Source: Conchocele bisecta
Taxonomy: Eukaryota; Mollusca; Bivalvia; Lucinida; Thyasiridae
DNA: 64,000 nt
Direction: 5' to 3'
Assembly: GCA_029237695.1 (NCBI GenBank)
Contig: CM055272.1
Coordinates: 29,770,791-29,834,790, forward strand
Part shown: positions 33,322 through 43,844 of the stretch, piece by piece
Numbering within the stretch: position 1 is the first letter of the stretch
Layout of the letters: every line of letters starts with the position of its first letter
The notes under the pieces: generated by a model
The model's database searches: none
Told to the model about the DNA's origin: nothing
Seen by the model: the letters and a program-made list of their open reading frames with translations, nothing else
Position numbers and translations under genes: made by a program

Positions 33322-33532
33322 ATGTGGCTGTGTCTGAAGAAATGGGACATATTAGGTTTTTCACCAGTACATCCGCTCACAGTCTGATCAGAATCTGCGC
33401 TGTTCACCATTCTGTCATTGAACCATGAAACAAGATATATAGTTTGTTATTAGGCTACAGGAATGTGGTATCTGATGAGGAGCTACACTGGCCACAAATC
33501 GCATAAGCTACATTTCTCCAGTCACAGCCACG
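33322..33532. mobile_element. MITE G2
   Basis: ATGTGGCTGTGTCTGAAGAAAT is inverted as ATTTCTCCAGTCACAGCCACGT. It has a core CACAGTCTGATCAGAATCTGCGCTG. Confidence 0.83.
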
Positions 33533-33710
33533 TATGTGCTGTAATTTCACTATTATTTGTGCATTTGTAAATAGACCACAGTACCAAGCCCCGCAGGGGA
33601 CGCATTATTATTTTTAGCCAGGTTTTTTGTAAAAAAATCCAGGCTATTGGATTGGCGAAAGCCGGGCGGGCGGGCGGCGGGCGGGTGGCGGGCGGCTGGC
33701 GGCGTCCACA

Positions 33711-34290
33711 ATCAATGTTAAGTTTTCGTGTTTGAGTCCATTTCTTTGTTACTGTACCACCTAGGACCACCAAACTTTCACAGCTTCATAATCAAGGGGT
33801 GCCCACCACATATCACTATCCAACATGTTACTTTTTTTTATCTTGACCCATTTTTTCCGCGTAGTCGACTTAGCCATTTTCAATGTTAAGTTTTCGCGTT
33901 TACAATGTTAAGTTTTCGTGTTTAAGTCCATTTCTTTGGTACTGTACCACCTAGGACCACCAAACTTTCACAGCTTCATAATCAAGGGGTGCCCACCACA
34001 TATCACTATCCAACATGTTACTTATTTTTTTAACTTCACCCATTTTTTCCGCGCAGTCGACTTAGCCATTTTCAATGTTAAGTTTTCGCGTTTACAATGT
34101 TAAGTTTTCGTGTTTAAGTCCATTTCTTTGGTACTATACCACCTAGGACCACCAAACTTTCACAGCTTCATAACCAAGGGATGCCTACCACATACAACTA
34201 TCCAACATGTGACAATTTTTTCACCTTCACCTATTATTTCTACGTAATTGACTTAGCCATTTTCAACGTTAACTTTTTAACGTACGTCTG
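33711..34290 (+). repeat. Tandem repeat of about 190 bp, three copies
   Basis: CAATGTTAAGTTTTCGTGTT and TACTGTACCACCTAGGACCA recur at intervals of about 190 bp (33711, 33902, 34097). The last copy is more diverged. Confidence 0.9.
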
Positions 34291-34299
34291 GTTAAAGTT

Positions 34300-36600
34300 T
34301 TTTGGTTAAAACTTTTTCGTTATACTATATCTCTGCAACTGCTTCACCCATTACCTTGAAACTTCACATGGGTGTTTATCATCATCCATATTTTCATTCT
34401 AACCCCCAACCGTGCGGCCCCTGTGCCCAATGTCAAGGTCAAATTACTTTGATTTTTTTTGTTAAAGTTTTCTCGTGTACTATATCTCTGCAACTACTTC
34501 ACCCAATACCTTGATACTTCACATGGGTGTTTATCATCATTGTCGCACCTACTTGCGGAAAGCGCGATCCTGTGCCCAATGTCAAGGTCAAATTACTTTT
34601 AATTTTTTTGTTAAAGTTTTTTCGTGTACTATATCTCTGCAACTGCTTCACCCAATACCTTGATACTTCACATGGGTGTTTATCATCATTGTCGCACCTG
34701 CTTGCGGAAAGCGCGATCCTGTGCCCAATGTCAAGGTCAAATTACTTTGAATTTTTTTGTTAAAGTTTTTTCGTGTACTATATCTCTGCAACTGCTTCAC
34801 CCAATACCTTGATACTTCACATGGGTGTTTATCATCATTGTCGCACCTGCTTGCGGAAAGCGCGATCCTGTGACAATGTCAAGGTCATAAATTACTTTGA
34901 ATTTTTTTGTTAAAGTTTTTTCGTGTTTACTATATCTCTGCAACTGCTTCACCCAAATACCTTGATACTTCACATGGGTGTTTATCATCATTGTCGCACC
35001 TGCTTGCGGAAAGCGGGATCCTGTGCCCAATGTCAAGGTCAAATTACTTTGAATTTTTTTGTTAAAGTTTTTTCGTGTACTATATCTCTGCAACTGCTTC
35101 ACCCAATATCTTCTCATTGTCGCACCGCTTGCGGAAAGCGTGATCCTGTCCCAATGTCAAGGTCAAATTACTTTGAATTTTTTTGTTAAAGTTTTTTCGT
35201 GTACTATATCTCTGCAACTGCTTCACCCAATACCTTGATACTTCACATGGGTGTTTATCATCATTGTTGCACCTGCTTGCGGAAAGCGCGATCCTGTGCC
35301 CAATGTCAAGGTCAAATTACTTTGAATTTTTTTGTTAAAGTTTTTTCGTGTACTATGTCTCTGCAACTGCTTCACCCAATACCTTGATACTTCACATGGG
35401 TGTTTATCATCATTGTCCCACTTGCTTGCGGAAAGCGCGATCCTGTGCCCAATGTCAAGGTCAAATTACTTTGAATTTTTTTGTTAAACTTTTTTCGTGT
35501 ACTATATCTCTGCAACTGCTTCACCCAATACCTTGATACTTCACATGGGTGTTTATCATCATTGTCGCACCTGCTTGCGGAAAGCGCGATCCTGTGCCCA
35601 ATGTCAAGGTCAAATAACTTTGAATTTTTTGTTAAAGTTTTTTCGTGTACTATATCTCTGCAACTGCTTCACCCAATACCTTGATACTTCACAGGGTGTG
35701 TTTATCATCATTGTCGCACCTGCTTGCGGAAAGCGCGATCCTGTGCCCAATGTCAAGGTCAAATTACTTTGAATTTTTTTGTTAAAGTTTTTTCGTGTAC
35801 TATATCTCTGCAACTGCTTCACCCAATACCTTCATACTTAACATGGGTGTTTATCATCATTGTTGCACCTGCTTGCGGAAAGCGCGATCCTGTGCCCAAT
35901 GTCAAGGTCAAATTACTTTGATTTTTTTTGTTAAAAGTTTTTTCGTGTACTATATCTCTGCGACTGCTTCACCCAATACCTTGATACTTCACATGGGTGT
36001 TTATCATCATTGTCGCACCTGCTTGCGGAAAGCGCGATCCTGTGCCCAATGTCAAGGTCAAATTACTTTGAATTGTTTTGTTAAAGTTTTTTCGTGTACT
36101 ATATCTCTGCAACTGCTTCACCCAATACCTTCATACTTCACATGGGTGTTTATCATCAGTGTTGCACCTGCTTGCGGAAAGCGCGATCCTGTGCCCAATG
36201 TCAAGGTCAAATTACTTTGAATTTTTTTTAATTTTTTTGTTAAAGTTTTTTCGTGTACTATCTCTGCAACTGCTTCACCCAATACCTTGATACTTCACAT
36301 GGGTGTTTATCATCATTGTCACACCTGCTTGCGGAACGCGCGATCCTGTGCCCTATGTCAAGTTCAAATTACTTTAAAGTTTTTTGTTAAAGTTTTTTTG
36401 TGTACTATATCTCTGCAACTGCTTCACCCAATACCTTGATACTTCACATGGGTGTTTATCATCATTGTCACACCTGCTTGCGGAACGCGCGATATCGTCG
36501 GCATTTTGGCATACGTCCGTCCGTCCGTTCGTCCGTGTGTCCGGTTAAAGTTTTTTGGTTAAACTTTTTCCATCTACTATATCTATTTTTTTAGTGTCCA
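34300..36600 (+). repeat. 149-bp tandem satellite, about 15 copies
   Basis: The unit contains GTGTACTATATCTCTGCAAC, TGCTTCACCCAATACCTTGA, CACATGGGTGTTTATCATCA, CTTGCGGAAAGCGCGATCCT and AATGTCAAGGTCAAATTACT. Landmarks at 35199, 35348 and 35497 give 149 bp. One copy near 35105 is internally deleted. Short open frames here are frame-cycling artefacts. TCAAGGTCA is kept in nearly every unit, as in the unrelated 167-bp satellite. Confidence 0.97.
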
Positions 36601-36734
36601 TGCCTCGCCCCAAGGCGCGACATGCAGGCCACGGCCATCTAGTCTACAAAAAGTGGGTATAATTATGTTATCCAAGTGTCTATGCTTGGAAAAAACCTGG
36701 CCTTCGTGGCTTTGCCTCGTTTCTTGTTTTTATT

Positions 36735-37060
36735 AATTTGTTCCCGCGAAATAACAATTACTTCCCTCAATTTAACAATTCGTTCCCTCAATTTAACAAT
36801 TCGTTCCCCGAATTAACAATTCGTTCCCACGAATCAACAATTCGTTCCCTCAATTTAACAATTCGTTCCCACGAAATAACAATTCGTTCAAGGGGTTAAT
36901 TCGTGGAAACGAATTGTCATATCATGGGAACGAATTAACAAGGGAACGAATTGTCAATTCGGTCCCATATGTTAATTCGAGTGAACGAATTGTTTTAGTT
37001 CGAGGGAACGAATTGCTAAATTGGGGGAACGAATTGTTATATTGTTGGAACGAATGAATA
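36735..37060. repeat. AATTCGTTCCC minisatellite, orientation-switching
   Basis: Units AATTCGTTCCCTCAATTTAAC and AATTCGTTCCCACGAAATAAC run left to right until about 36890. They are then inverted (GGGAACGAATTGTTA) up to AATGAATAAAAAAATCCATG. Confidence 0.9.
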
Positions 37061-37097
37061 AAAAAATCCATGTCCCCTGCGGGGCTCCGTAGATATA

Positions 37098-37321
37098 GAG
37101 AATAGTAGGTCAGTGCCGTGAATGGAAAAACATATCTGGCAAGGCTCAGGAAACGGGATGGGCGAGGCTCTCCCATTCATGGCACTAACCTACTATTCTA
37201 TTTATCCCGTCAACACCCACAAATGACTGTGAAATGCAAAACTAGTATTGATTGGATATCAAAAATGTTTTTCACGGCACCGTGTTTCACGGCACATACG
37301 CACTGTGTTGACGGGATAAAT
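37098..37321. repeat. Two adjacent foldback repeats
   Basis: AGAATAGTAGGTCAGTGCC at 37098 is inverted as GGCACTAACCTACTATTCT ending at 37199. Next, TTATCCCGTCAACAC at 37202 is inverted as GTGTTGACGGGATAAA ending at 37321. Both are MITE-like. Confidence 0.82.
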
Positions 37322-37581
37322 CTGTTTCTGTGGGCGACAACAATTAACACATCATTGGAAATGCAGTAAATAATTGACAACCGGCGAACACTAAGTGCGG
37401 GCGAATTCTGTTCTGTTTACCCAATAAACACCAAACATTGTAGTTGCAGTTGTTGTACAATATTGAACCTTATGCACTATGTGTGCCACCGTAGTGACGT
37501 ACATGTGGTACATGTTAATGTTTCTCCGTATTACATGTACATTGTGTCGTCTTTTTTTCATGTATGATGTAAATATAATAC

Positions 37582-37931
37582 TATAATTCCAGCACAAAAA
37601 TATTTACACACTTCCCTAACATTTGATTGGCTCTGTCCAAAATTTATATCCCAGTAAACTCCCACGCCGAACTACTTTCTACAGGTGCGCTGTCAGTGCT
37701 GTCAATGTAAACAAATGGCTGCCGTCTGTCAAAATAAACACATTTTCTTGATGAATTTATTTCAAATGCTGGAATTATAAGGAATGAATGGCCTTTTTGT
37801 GGAATTTATCGGGGATATAAACTTGGAAAAGTCGTGGGAATACTGGACGAAGGCCTTCGTCCAATATTCCCGTGACTTTTCCAAGTTTATACCCTGATAA
37901 ATTCCACAAAAAAGCCATTAATTCCTATAAT
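37582..37931 (+). mobile_element. Composite MITE C3
   Basis: ATAATTCCAGCACAAAAATA, then TCAAATGCTGGAATTATAAG, then the AGGAATGAATGGCCTTTTTG palindrome, ending ATTAATTCCTATAAT. The left module has a local substitution (AGGTGCGCTGTCAGTGCTGT) relative to C1. Confidence 0.87.
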
Positions 37932-37979
37932 AACATTTATATGAATATGGTAGACGATCGTATTGCTGAGGATATACGT

Positions 37980-38295
37980 ATAAAATCCACTATACTTTCT
38001 GTCTGCCTTCATGTAATATCTTCATATTGCATTACTTAGTAACTATCCATCATTCCACATTAATACAATTACCCTCGCTACTGATCGTACGTCTGTCTGT
38101 TTATTTATTTGAAAGTTTTTGTTACAGTTTCTCAAATCAACTATACTTTCGGTTTGCCTTCATGTAATATCTTCATATTGCACACATACACTACTTAGTA
38201 AATATACATCATTCCACATTAATACAATTACCCTCGCTACGATCGTACGTCCGTCCGTTTATTTATTTGAAAGGTTTTGTAACAGTTTCTGAAAT
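37980..38295 (+). repeat. Direct repeat of about 145 bp, two copies
   Basis: CTGCCTTCATGTAATATCTTC, AATACAATTACCCTCGCTAC and GTTTATTTATTTGAAAG occur in both halves. It is a local tandem duplication without coding sequence. Confidence 0.85.
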
Positions 38296-38478
38296 AGGGT
38301 CATAAGTGCGTCGACAGACCACATTTTCTAGTCTGGCTTTGCTCCTATGGTGTATGTACATGTATATGACTTGTGCATTTCTCCTGTACTATCAATATGC
38401 GAATGTTTTTAAATTATGCATTTTCGACTAATGGTTTGATGGCGTGTTTGAACCTAGGAAAATAACAAGTCCTGTCAT

Positions 38479-38670
38479 TGCTCCAGATAAGGAATTAGTA
38501 ATTAAGTATTTTAACACCATCATTTCTGAAGCAATTGGGTATTTCAATATTATAATTGGGTAAAATAAAATCACACTATTGTTTACACATCAACAGACAG
38601 CAATTATTGAATAGTTTGCTTCAAAATGAAAACATGTCTTGGCATTTCATTAGAATTGTCTCCTTGGAGT
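38479..38670 (+). mobile_element. MITE D3, left half
   Basis: It runs from GCTCCAGATAAGGAATTAG to ATTAGAATTGTCTCCTTGGAG. The right half is replaced by unrelated sequence containing the inverted conserved tail noted at 29515. Confidence 0.82.
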
Positions 38671-39124
38671 AACTTTCATAGCATTGTCCCATTTATGAAG
38701 TTGTGTCTGTTGTAGTTTAGTCCGTACTCGGCAGGTTGCCAATGCTTGCTCTGTGTGACTGGTGACCGACATACATCGTCTGTAGTTTGACAGGTGTGCA
38801 TTCATTTTTTCTTTTTTTATCCTATATTTAAGAGTAGGAATTGGCTCGAGGACCTTCCAAACCCGGACATTTGAATCCAAAAGTGGCAGGCCAATGACCG
38901 TTGGCCCGTTTGTTACCGAATTTACTAATATATCTGCCATACAGTCGAAATATGTGCATTAAATGAAGGACGCAATGAGGTGGTTAATTTAACCTAGCTA
39001 GTTCATTCTCCTATCGCACGAAGCCGGTATGTAAGACCGTGAAAAAGGCTGAGTGTGAGTGTATGTCATATATGGAGATTCAGCCGTAACAGGTGTGTAT
39101 TCATGGTTACAGAATTATTTATTA
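38671..39124. other. Repeat-derived spacer
   Basis: No supportable gene. 38820-38870 carries the inverted AATTGGCTCGAGGACCTTCC motif shared with 29515 and 52190. A 96-codon frame on the - strand here spans that motif only. Confidence 0.45.
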
Positions 39125-39523
39125 GGGCTCCAATTAGTAATTGAATATTGTCACTCCATCATTTCTGAAGCAATTGGGTATTTCAAAATTTTGATTGGGT
39201 AAAATAAATTCAAACTACTGTTTACACATCAACAGACAGCAATTATTGAATACTTTGCTTCGAAATGAAAACATGTCTTGGCATTTCATTATAATTGTCT
39301 TCTTGGAGACAATTCTAATGAAATACCAAGATGTGTTTTCATGGATGGAAAATAAGAAAAATATGCTATATTTGTGGTCTGTTTATTGTTTTCTGTAGCA
39401 TGATAAAGGTACCACACATTTGTTATTGCTTTTTGATACTCGCTACTTCTGATTTCAATTGTTTTTTTTTTGGTAATTTTAATTGGGTATTTACGCAAAT
39501 ACGCAGCTTATCTGGAGATCTGC
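39125..39523 (+). mobile_element. MITE D4
   Basis: It has AGGGCTCCAATTAGTAATTG at the left and CAGCTTATCTGGAGATCTG at the right. The centre is TTGTCTTCTTGGAGACAATT. A short TATATA run follows. Confidence 0.85.
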
Positions 39524-39589
39524 CTACATATATATATATATAGGGCGCTGGACCGGTAATCCGATATTTTACTGTCAATTGTTCATTAC

Positions 39590-39839
39590 TTAACCCTTTG
39601 AAACCGAACGGCCGCTATATCGGTTTATGCAAACAGTGCAGATCCAGATGAGCCGGCTCGTAACGAGCCGTCTCATCAGGATCTGCACTGTTTGGAAGTA
39701 ATTTTCATATTGTTGAGAACAAAAAATACCCCCTTTCCATAAATGGAATAGTCTGAAAAGCATTGTGTGATGATTGGATTGGCTTAAAAATTAACATAAC
39801 AAAATCCATTCCAGATATTTAGGGGGGTGTAAGGGTTAA
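39590..39839. mobile_element. piggyBac-type MITE E4
   Basis: It runs from TTAACCCTTTGAAACC to GTAAGGGTTAA. The hairpin core at 39636-39690 (GCAGATCCAGATGAGCCGGC / GCCGTCTCATCAGGATCTGC) is the best-preserved copy in the window. Confidence 0.83.
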
Positions 39840-40223
39840 TATATACCGTTCGAACGCGCCATCGGTATAGATTAAATAATGCACGTCCGTTTGTTAGAAA
39901 AATGGCGATTTTCCTACCTTATACATGTAGATGTTTAATATCGGAGTAAAATTGGGTGTGATTTAGAAGAGGATTGTATCGTTCATACCACAACGTGCCT
40001 AAGGTTTTTTCCATTAGACTACGAACATATGAATAATGAATGTCCACAATGAACATTTATTGTCAACATTAATGTACAATGTAGTACATAATTAACAATC
40101 CGCTGTGTTTTCATACCTGCCATTGTCTCAATGAAAGTAATATCTATAGTGTGTATTGTCAATTTTCCTCTACAACAATTGGACACAATCGAATCATTTA
40201 CTCTCCAGGACAGCACGGGTACC
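39840..40223. other. AT-rich spacer without recognised feature
   Basis: Nothing supportable; short frames only. Confidence 0.4.
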
Positions 40224-40850
40224 AGGGCTCCAGACAAGGAATTAGTAATTGAGTATTGTCACTCCATCATTTCTGAAGCAATTGGGTATTTCAAAATATT
40301 AATTGGGTAAAATAAAATCGAGTGTAGGACAAAATCCCCCCCCGGACATAATCCCCCCCTCCATGATTTTTGACACAGGAGGACAACCCCCTTCCCCCCG
40401 TCTAAATCACAGGTAGGACATAATCCCCCCTCCCATCAAAATTCAAGGTAGGACAAAATCCCCCCAATGAAATTGTAGCCTGGGACAAAATCCCCCCATC
40501 ATATTCAGTACTTTTATTATGTCCGGGGAGGGGGGTGGGATTTTGTACGTATCCAAATAAAATCACAGTACTGTTTACATATCAGCAGACAGCAATTATT
40601 GAATAATTTGCTTCAAAATGAAAACATGTCTTGGAATTTCATTAGAATTGTCTCCTTGGAGACAATTCTAATGAAATACCAAGATGTGTTTTCATGGAAA
40701 ATAAGAAAATAGTGCTATATTTGTGGTCTGTTTATTGTTTTCTGCAACATGATAAAGGTACCACAACATTTGTATTGCTTTTTGATACTCGGCTTTTGGC
40801 AATTTCGATTGGGTATTTAAGTAGATTCGCAGCTTATCTGGAGCTCTGGG
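40224..40850 (+). mobile_element. MITE D5 interrupted by a C-rich insert
   Basis: The D-family ends CAGGGCTCCAGACAAGG and GCTTATCTGGAGCTCTG are flanked by GGTAC on both sides. At about 40320-40552 a foreign segment interrupts it, and AAATAAAATC is duplicated on both sides of that segment. Confidence 0.85.
40320..40552. mobile_element. Inserted element with GGACAAAATCCCCCC repeats
   Basis: GGACAAAATCCCCCC / GGACATAATCCCCCC recurs at least five times. The right end carries the inverse (GGGGGGTGGGATTTTGTAC). The apparent 10-bp duplication AAATAAAATC supports a transposed insertion. The family is not recognised. Confidence 0.75.
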
Positions 40851-41067
40851 TACCATTATATTGGCGAGCGTTGTCCAAGATCAGTCTGCGCATCGTCGTA
40901 TAAAATGAAAATGCAGGTACACCGTTAGCTATTTTGTTTGGCTTTCCCTAGTATGCATACACCGTTGTTGATGTAGGCGCTGTCCAACGTACACCGCTGT
41001 TTCTAATGCACTCTATAAATATCACGCAATCTGATAGGCTGATGGTCATACATTACTGTTACAGTAG

Positions 41068-41180
41068 CCTATTTCACGAACCTCCGTTAGTCGGCTAAAC
41101 TCAGTTAGTCGGCTAAACTTCAGGCCGTTAGTCGACTAACGGAAAAAACGCATTTCACGAACACGTTAGTCAACTAAGCA
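41068..41180. repeat. Inverted repeat around CGTTAGTCGACTAACG
   Basis: The perfect palindrome CCGTTAGTCGACTAACGG sits between two TATTTCACGAAC/CATTTCACGAAC ends with CGTTAGTC words. It looks like a short MITE directly upstream of the HARBI1-like relic. Confidence 0.7.
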
Positions 41181-41255
41181 AAGTTGGTTAGCCGACAAGC
41201 CAAATAGCGATACGGAGAGAAAGGGTGTTTCGCGATAGATAAAACCCCCCTCTGG

Positions 41256-41597
41256 ATGTGTATAGTACTGTATACAGACGAGGAGTTTTATCGTCGGTAT
41301 CGGTTCGGTCGTCGGAACATCGTGTTTCTCCTCAGTCTTGTTGAAGAGAAGCTTGTTTTTTTCCACGAGAAGAACCATATCCCTTCCAGCCATTTTGCAG
41401 CCACTAATTTGTCTGCGTTTTTTGGGATGTGGCACTTTTTTGACTGTTGTCGGCGATACAATTCCCCGTGTGTCGGCTTCAACCGTCTGCCGGTGCATAC
41501 GTCGCGTCTGTTCCGCGTTCAAAGCGTTTCTGCCGAACTTTCTCAAAATGCCAACAGGAAACAGGCTGGCAGAAGTAAAGCAAGGTTTTTTTAGCCG
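41256..41597 (+). pseudogene. HARBI1-like transposase gene, exon 1 (frameshifted)
   Basis: The first part, YTDEEFYRRYRFGRRNIVFL, is the N-terminal signature of HARBI1-type PIF/Harbinger proteins. The second part, in another frame, is VVGDTIPRVSASTVCRCIRRV, the helix-turn-helix region. A frame change lies between them, near 41340-41430. The donor GCCG|GTGAGT is at 41598. Downstream exons lie at 43645, 47918 and 49940. I call it a pseudogene because of the frameshift and the exon 1/2 phase mismatch. A decayed domesticated copy is equally possible. Confidence 0.75.
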
Positions 41598-42012
41598 GTG
41601 AGTACATTTTGCTAGATGCAATCGTTATTTGTGGCATTGACTGGAGAAATATTCACTTACGAATTTGATGCCCTCTTCATGCTGCTGATAGCAATGAAAT
41701 CGAACCCGCCCGTCACTATTTCATTTTCCGGAATACTTTGCTCTTGAGGGGCACGAAAACGCGTGACTCCCTGGTACTCACAAGCTAGGGCCACTGCAAG
41801 TAGTTGTGAACAGTAACTCTTGCAATATACTCACATAACGGTAAATCTGAGTTCACATGCACATTCATTGTACGAGAATGTCCGTATCTCCGTAATGAAA
41901 GTCAATAGCCATATTAACATTTCATATACGACACAAATTTTGCGTTAAACTTTTCATTCTTCGCATGGTCCCAACCAGCCACCCACTTATTGGTAACACA
42001 TTCCATGAGCCC

Positions 42013-42257
42013 CAGGGGCCCGTTTCACTAAACTTCTTACGACTAAAATGTTCGTAAGTGCAAATTTAAGATCGTCTATAAATTTCAATTTATGGATTTA
42101 CATTTATTGAGCATAGGCTGCATATGCAGCCTATGCTCAATAAATGTAAATCCAATAATTGTTTACAAGAAAACATTATTAATGCGAAATTTACAGACTA
42201 TCATAATTTTGCACTTACGAACATTTTAGTCGTACGAGGTTTAGTGAAACGGCCCCC
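42013..42257. mobile_element. Foldback MITE A2
   Basis: It runs from CAGGGGCCCGTTTCACTAAA to TTTAGTGAAACGGCCCCC, with a central palindrome TAGGCTGCATATGCAGCCTA. It lies in the intron between HARBI1-like exons 1 and 2. Confidence 0.9.
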
Positions 42258-42572
42258 TATTCTTCAGTCACTGTCACAAATAATTAAGAACCTTGAATTT
42301 GTGGACCGTCATTGAATAAAAACTTTTCTATTGCCCCTTGTGCACAGCCAGTCTGATTAGTGCTTATGACGTTCATCATTTTAGTCCGCCACTGTAATAC
42401 ATTTATGATGGAATTTGATTGTTGGTACTTTGTCATATTGTGACAATTCCACTAAACTTTGTTCCATGGTCCAGTTTCTGTAAATGTTAGGAATTAATGA
42501 AAACTAACAAATTTAAAGCTTAGCAAGTTTATTCACGTCATTGTTTAAATATTACAACAGCATGTTACAGCA

Positions 42573-42794
42573 TATGTGGCTGTTACTGGAGAAATGGGTA
42601 TTATGTGATCTGAGACAGTCACTCATGATCAAATAGCACACAAATAGCACACTCTTGTAGCCTGATAACTGTCTATATTGCTTGTTAGAAGCATGACCGG
42701 TGTTTCATAGATGGAATGGCAAACAGTACAGATCCTGATATTGATATGCACTGATTAGAAAACCATAAACCCCATTTCTCCATGCACAGTCGCA
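42573..42794. mobile_element. MITE G3
   Basis: ATGTGGCTGTTACTGGAGAA is inverted as TTTCTCCATGCACAGTCGCAT. The core hairpin is degraded. Confidence 0.78.
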
Positions 42795-42813
42795 TATAAT
42801 GAGGACACAACGA

Positions 42814-42985
42814 TATATATAGAGAATACCAGGCTAGTGTATTTTTATATCAAGTTTATCAGACAATGCTAGGAAACTGCACAGTGCGTAGGAATTCCGT
42901 GGCTTGTCAAGTAATCTGTACTGTTTCGGAGCAGAGCCTGATAAACTTCATATCAAAAGACAGTAGCCTGGTATTCTATATAATA
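42814..42985. mobile_element. Foldback element (AGAATACCAGGCTA ends)
   Basis: AGAATACCAGGCTA and TAGCCTGGTATTCT are exact inverses. TATCAAGTTTATCAGAC / CTGATAAACTTCATATCA continues inwards. A diverged copy lies at about 43420-43545. Confidence 0.85.
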
Positions 42986-43050
42986 AATTAATTTTCCCAC
43001 TAATAAAAGGGGAATTTGGGACAATTTTTGTTCTTGTATGATTAGCATCT

Positions 43051-43297
43051 AATGTGGCTATGATTTGCTAAATGTGGCTTACGGGTTTTGCGATCAGTGT
43101 AGATCCATATCAGCCGGTGCATGCGCACAGTCTGATCAGGATCTGCACTGTTCATCATTTCATTAATGAAACATCTGCTATACTTCTAGACCTCTAACAA
43201 GCAATATGGATTGCTATCATGCCACATCACTGTGTTATTTGAACATGAACTATAATGGTCGCATAAAATCCCATAAGCACCATTTATCCAATCAAAT
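43051..43297. mobile_element. MITE G4, diverged
   Basis: It has AATGTGGCTTACGGG at the left and the core CAGATCAGCCGGTGCATGCG-like hairpin followed by CAGTCTGATCAGGATCTGCACTG. The right end is weak (CATTTATCCAATCAAAT). Confidence 0.6.
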
Positions 43298-43644
43298 AAT
43301 TTGCCACAAATGTATACCATCATGAGATATGTGTTCAAAATCAGGTTACAAGTTATCAACATGACTGAAATGAGTAAGCTATGTAGTTTGGAAGGCTGAA
43401 TTATTGAGAACATCAGTGTCGTGTCTTTTGATATCAAGTTTATCTGGCAAGGCTAGTAACTGCGTAGGTTCAGAGCTGAGCCTGATAAATTAGATATCAG
43501 CATAACATATATGTCAGCAGATACCTAGCTGGTATTTTATTTAAAGGGTAACATTTTATGTTTGCCGAGCAATGCCTGATACGACTTTGTTATCAGTCAC
43601 ATTGTGTGTTGCGAACCTCCTGATTAAATTGTTTCCATCTGCAG

Positions 43645-43760
43645 GTATGCCCAATGTAATTGGCGCTATAGACTGTACGCACATACAGATATTGACACCG
43701 AATGGCGACACTGAGCGAGACTTCGTGAACTGTAAGGGTGTACACAGTATCAACGTCCAG
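43645..43760 (+). pseudogene. HARBI1-like transposase, exon 2 (first catalytic Asp)
   Basis: It encodes [16 protein letters not shown] with the first catalytic Asp of the PIF/Harbinger DDE domain, and then [16 protein letters not shown]. The acceptor is CCATCTGCAG at 43635-43644 and the donor CCAG|GTAAAA at 43761. The frame requires one base from exon 1, whereas exon 1 leaves two, so one of them carries an indel. Part of this exon is duplicated at 45901. Confidence 0.82.
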
Positions 43761-43844
43761 GTAAAAACAAGAGAAATAAAACTACATTTGTACCCTTCGA
43801 GTTTCCATTTTATATGAGATTTATTAAACCAGTCACGCATAATA

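Larger units (their letters stand above)
33591..37091. mobile_element. 3.5-kb TIR-bounded composite of tandem arrays (I2)
   Basis: The left end reads GTACCAAGCCCCGCAGGGG and the right end CCCCTGCGGGGCTCCGTA, i.e. the same terminal repeat as I1. Inside are a GGC-rich tract (33661-33708), a ~190-bp array, a ~149-bp array, a GTCC stretch (36518-36542) and the AATTCGTTCCC minisatellite (36735-37060) ending in the family terminus. Either one large element or an I-type MITE that received a satellite insertion; the sequence alone does not decide. Confidence 0.6.

Noticed and set aside
41166..41621. 151-aa open frame on the - strand
   Set aside because: It is antisense to HARBI1-like exon 1, whose motifs are on the + strand.
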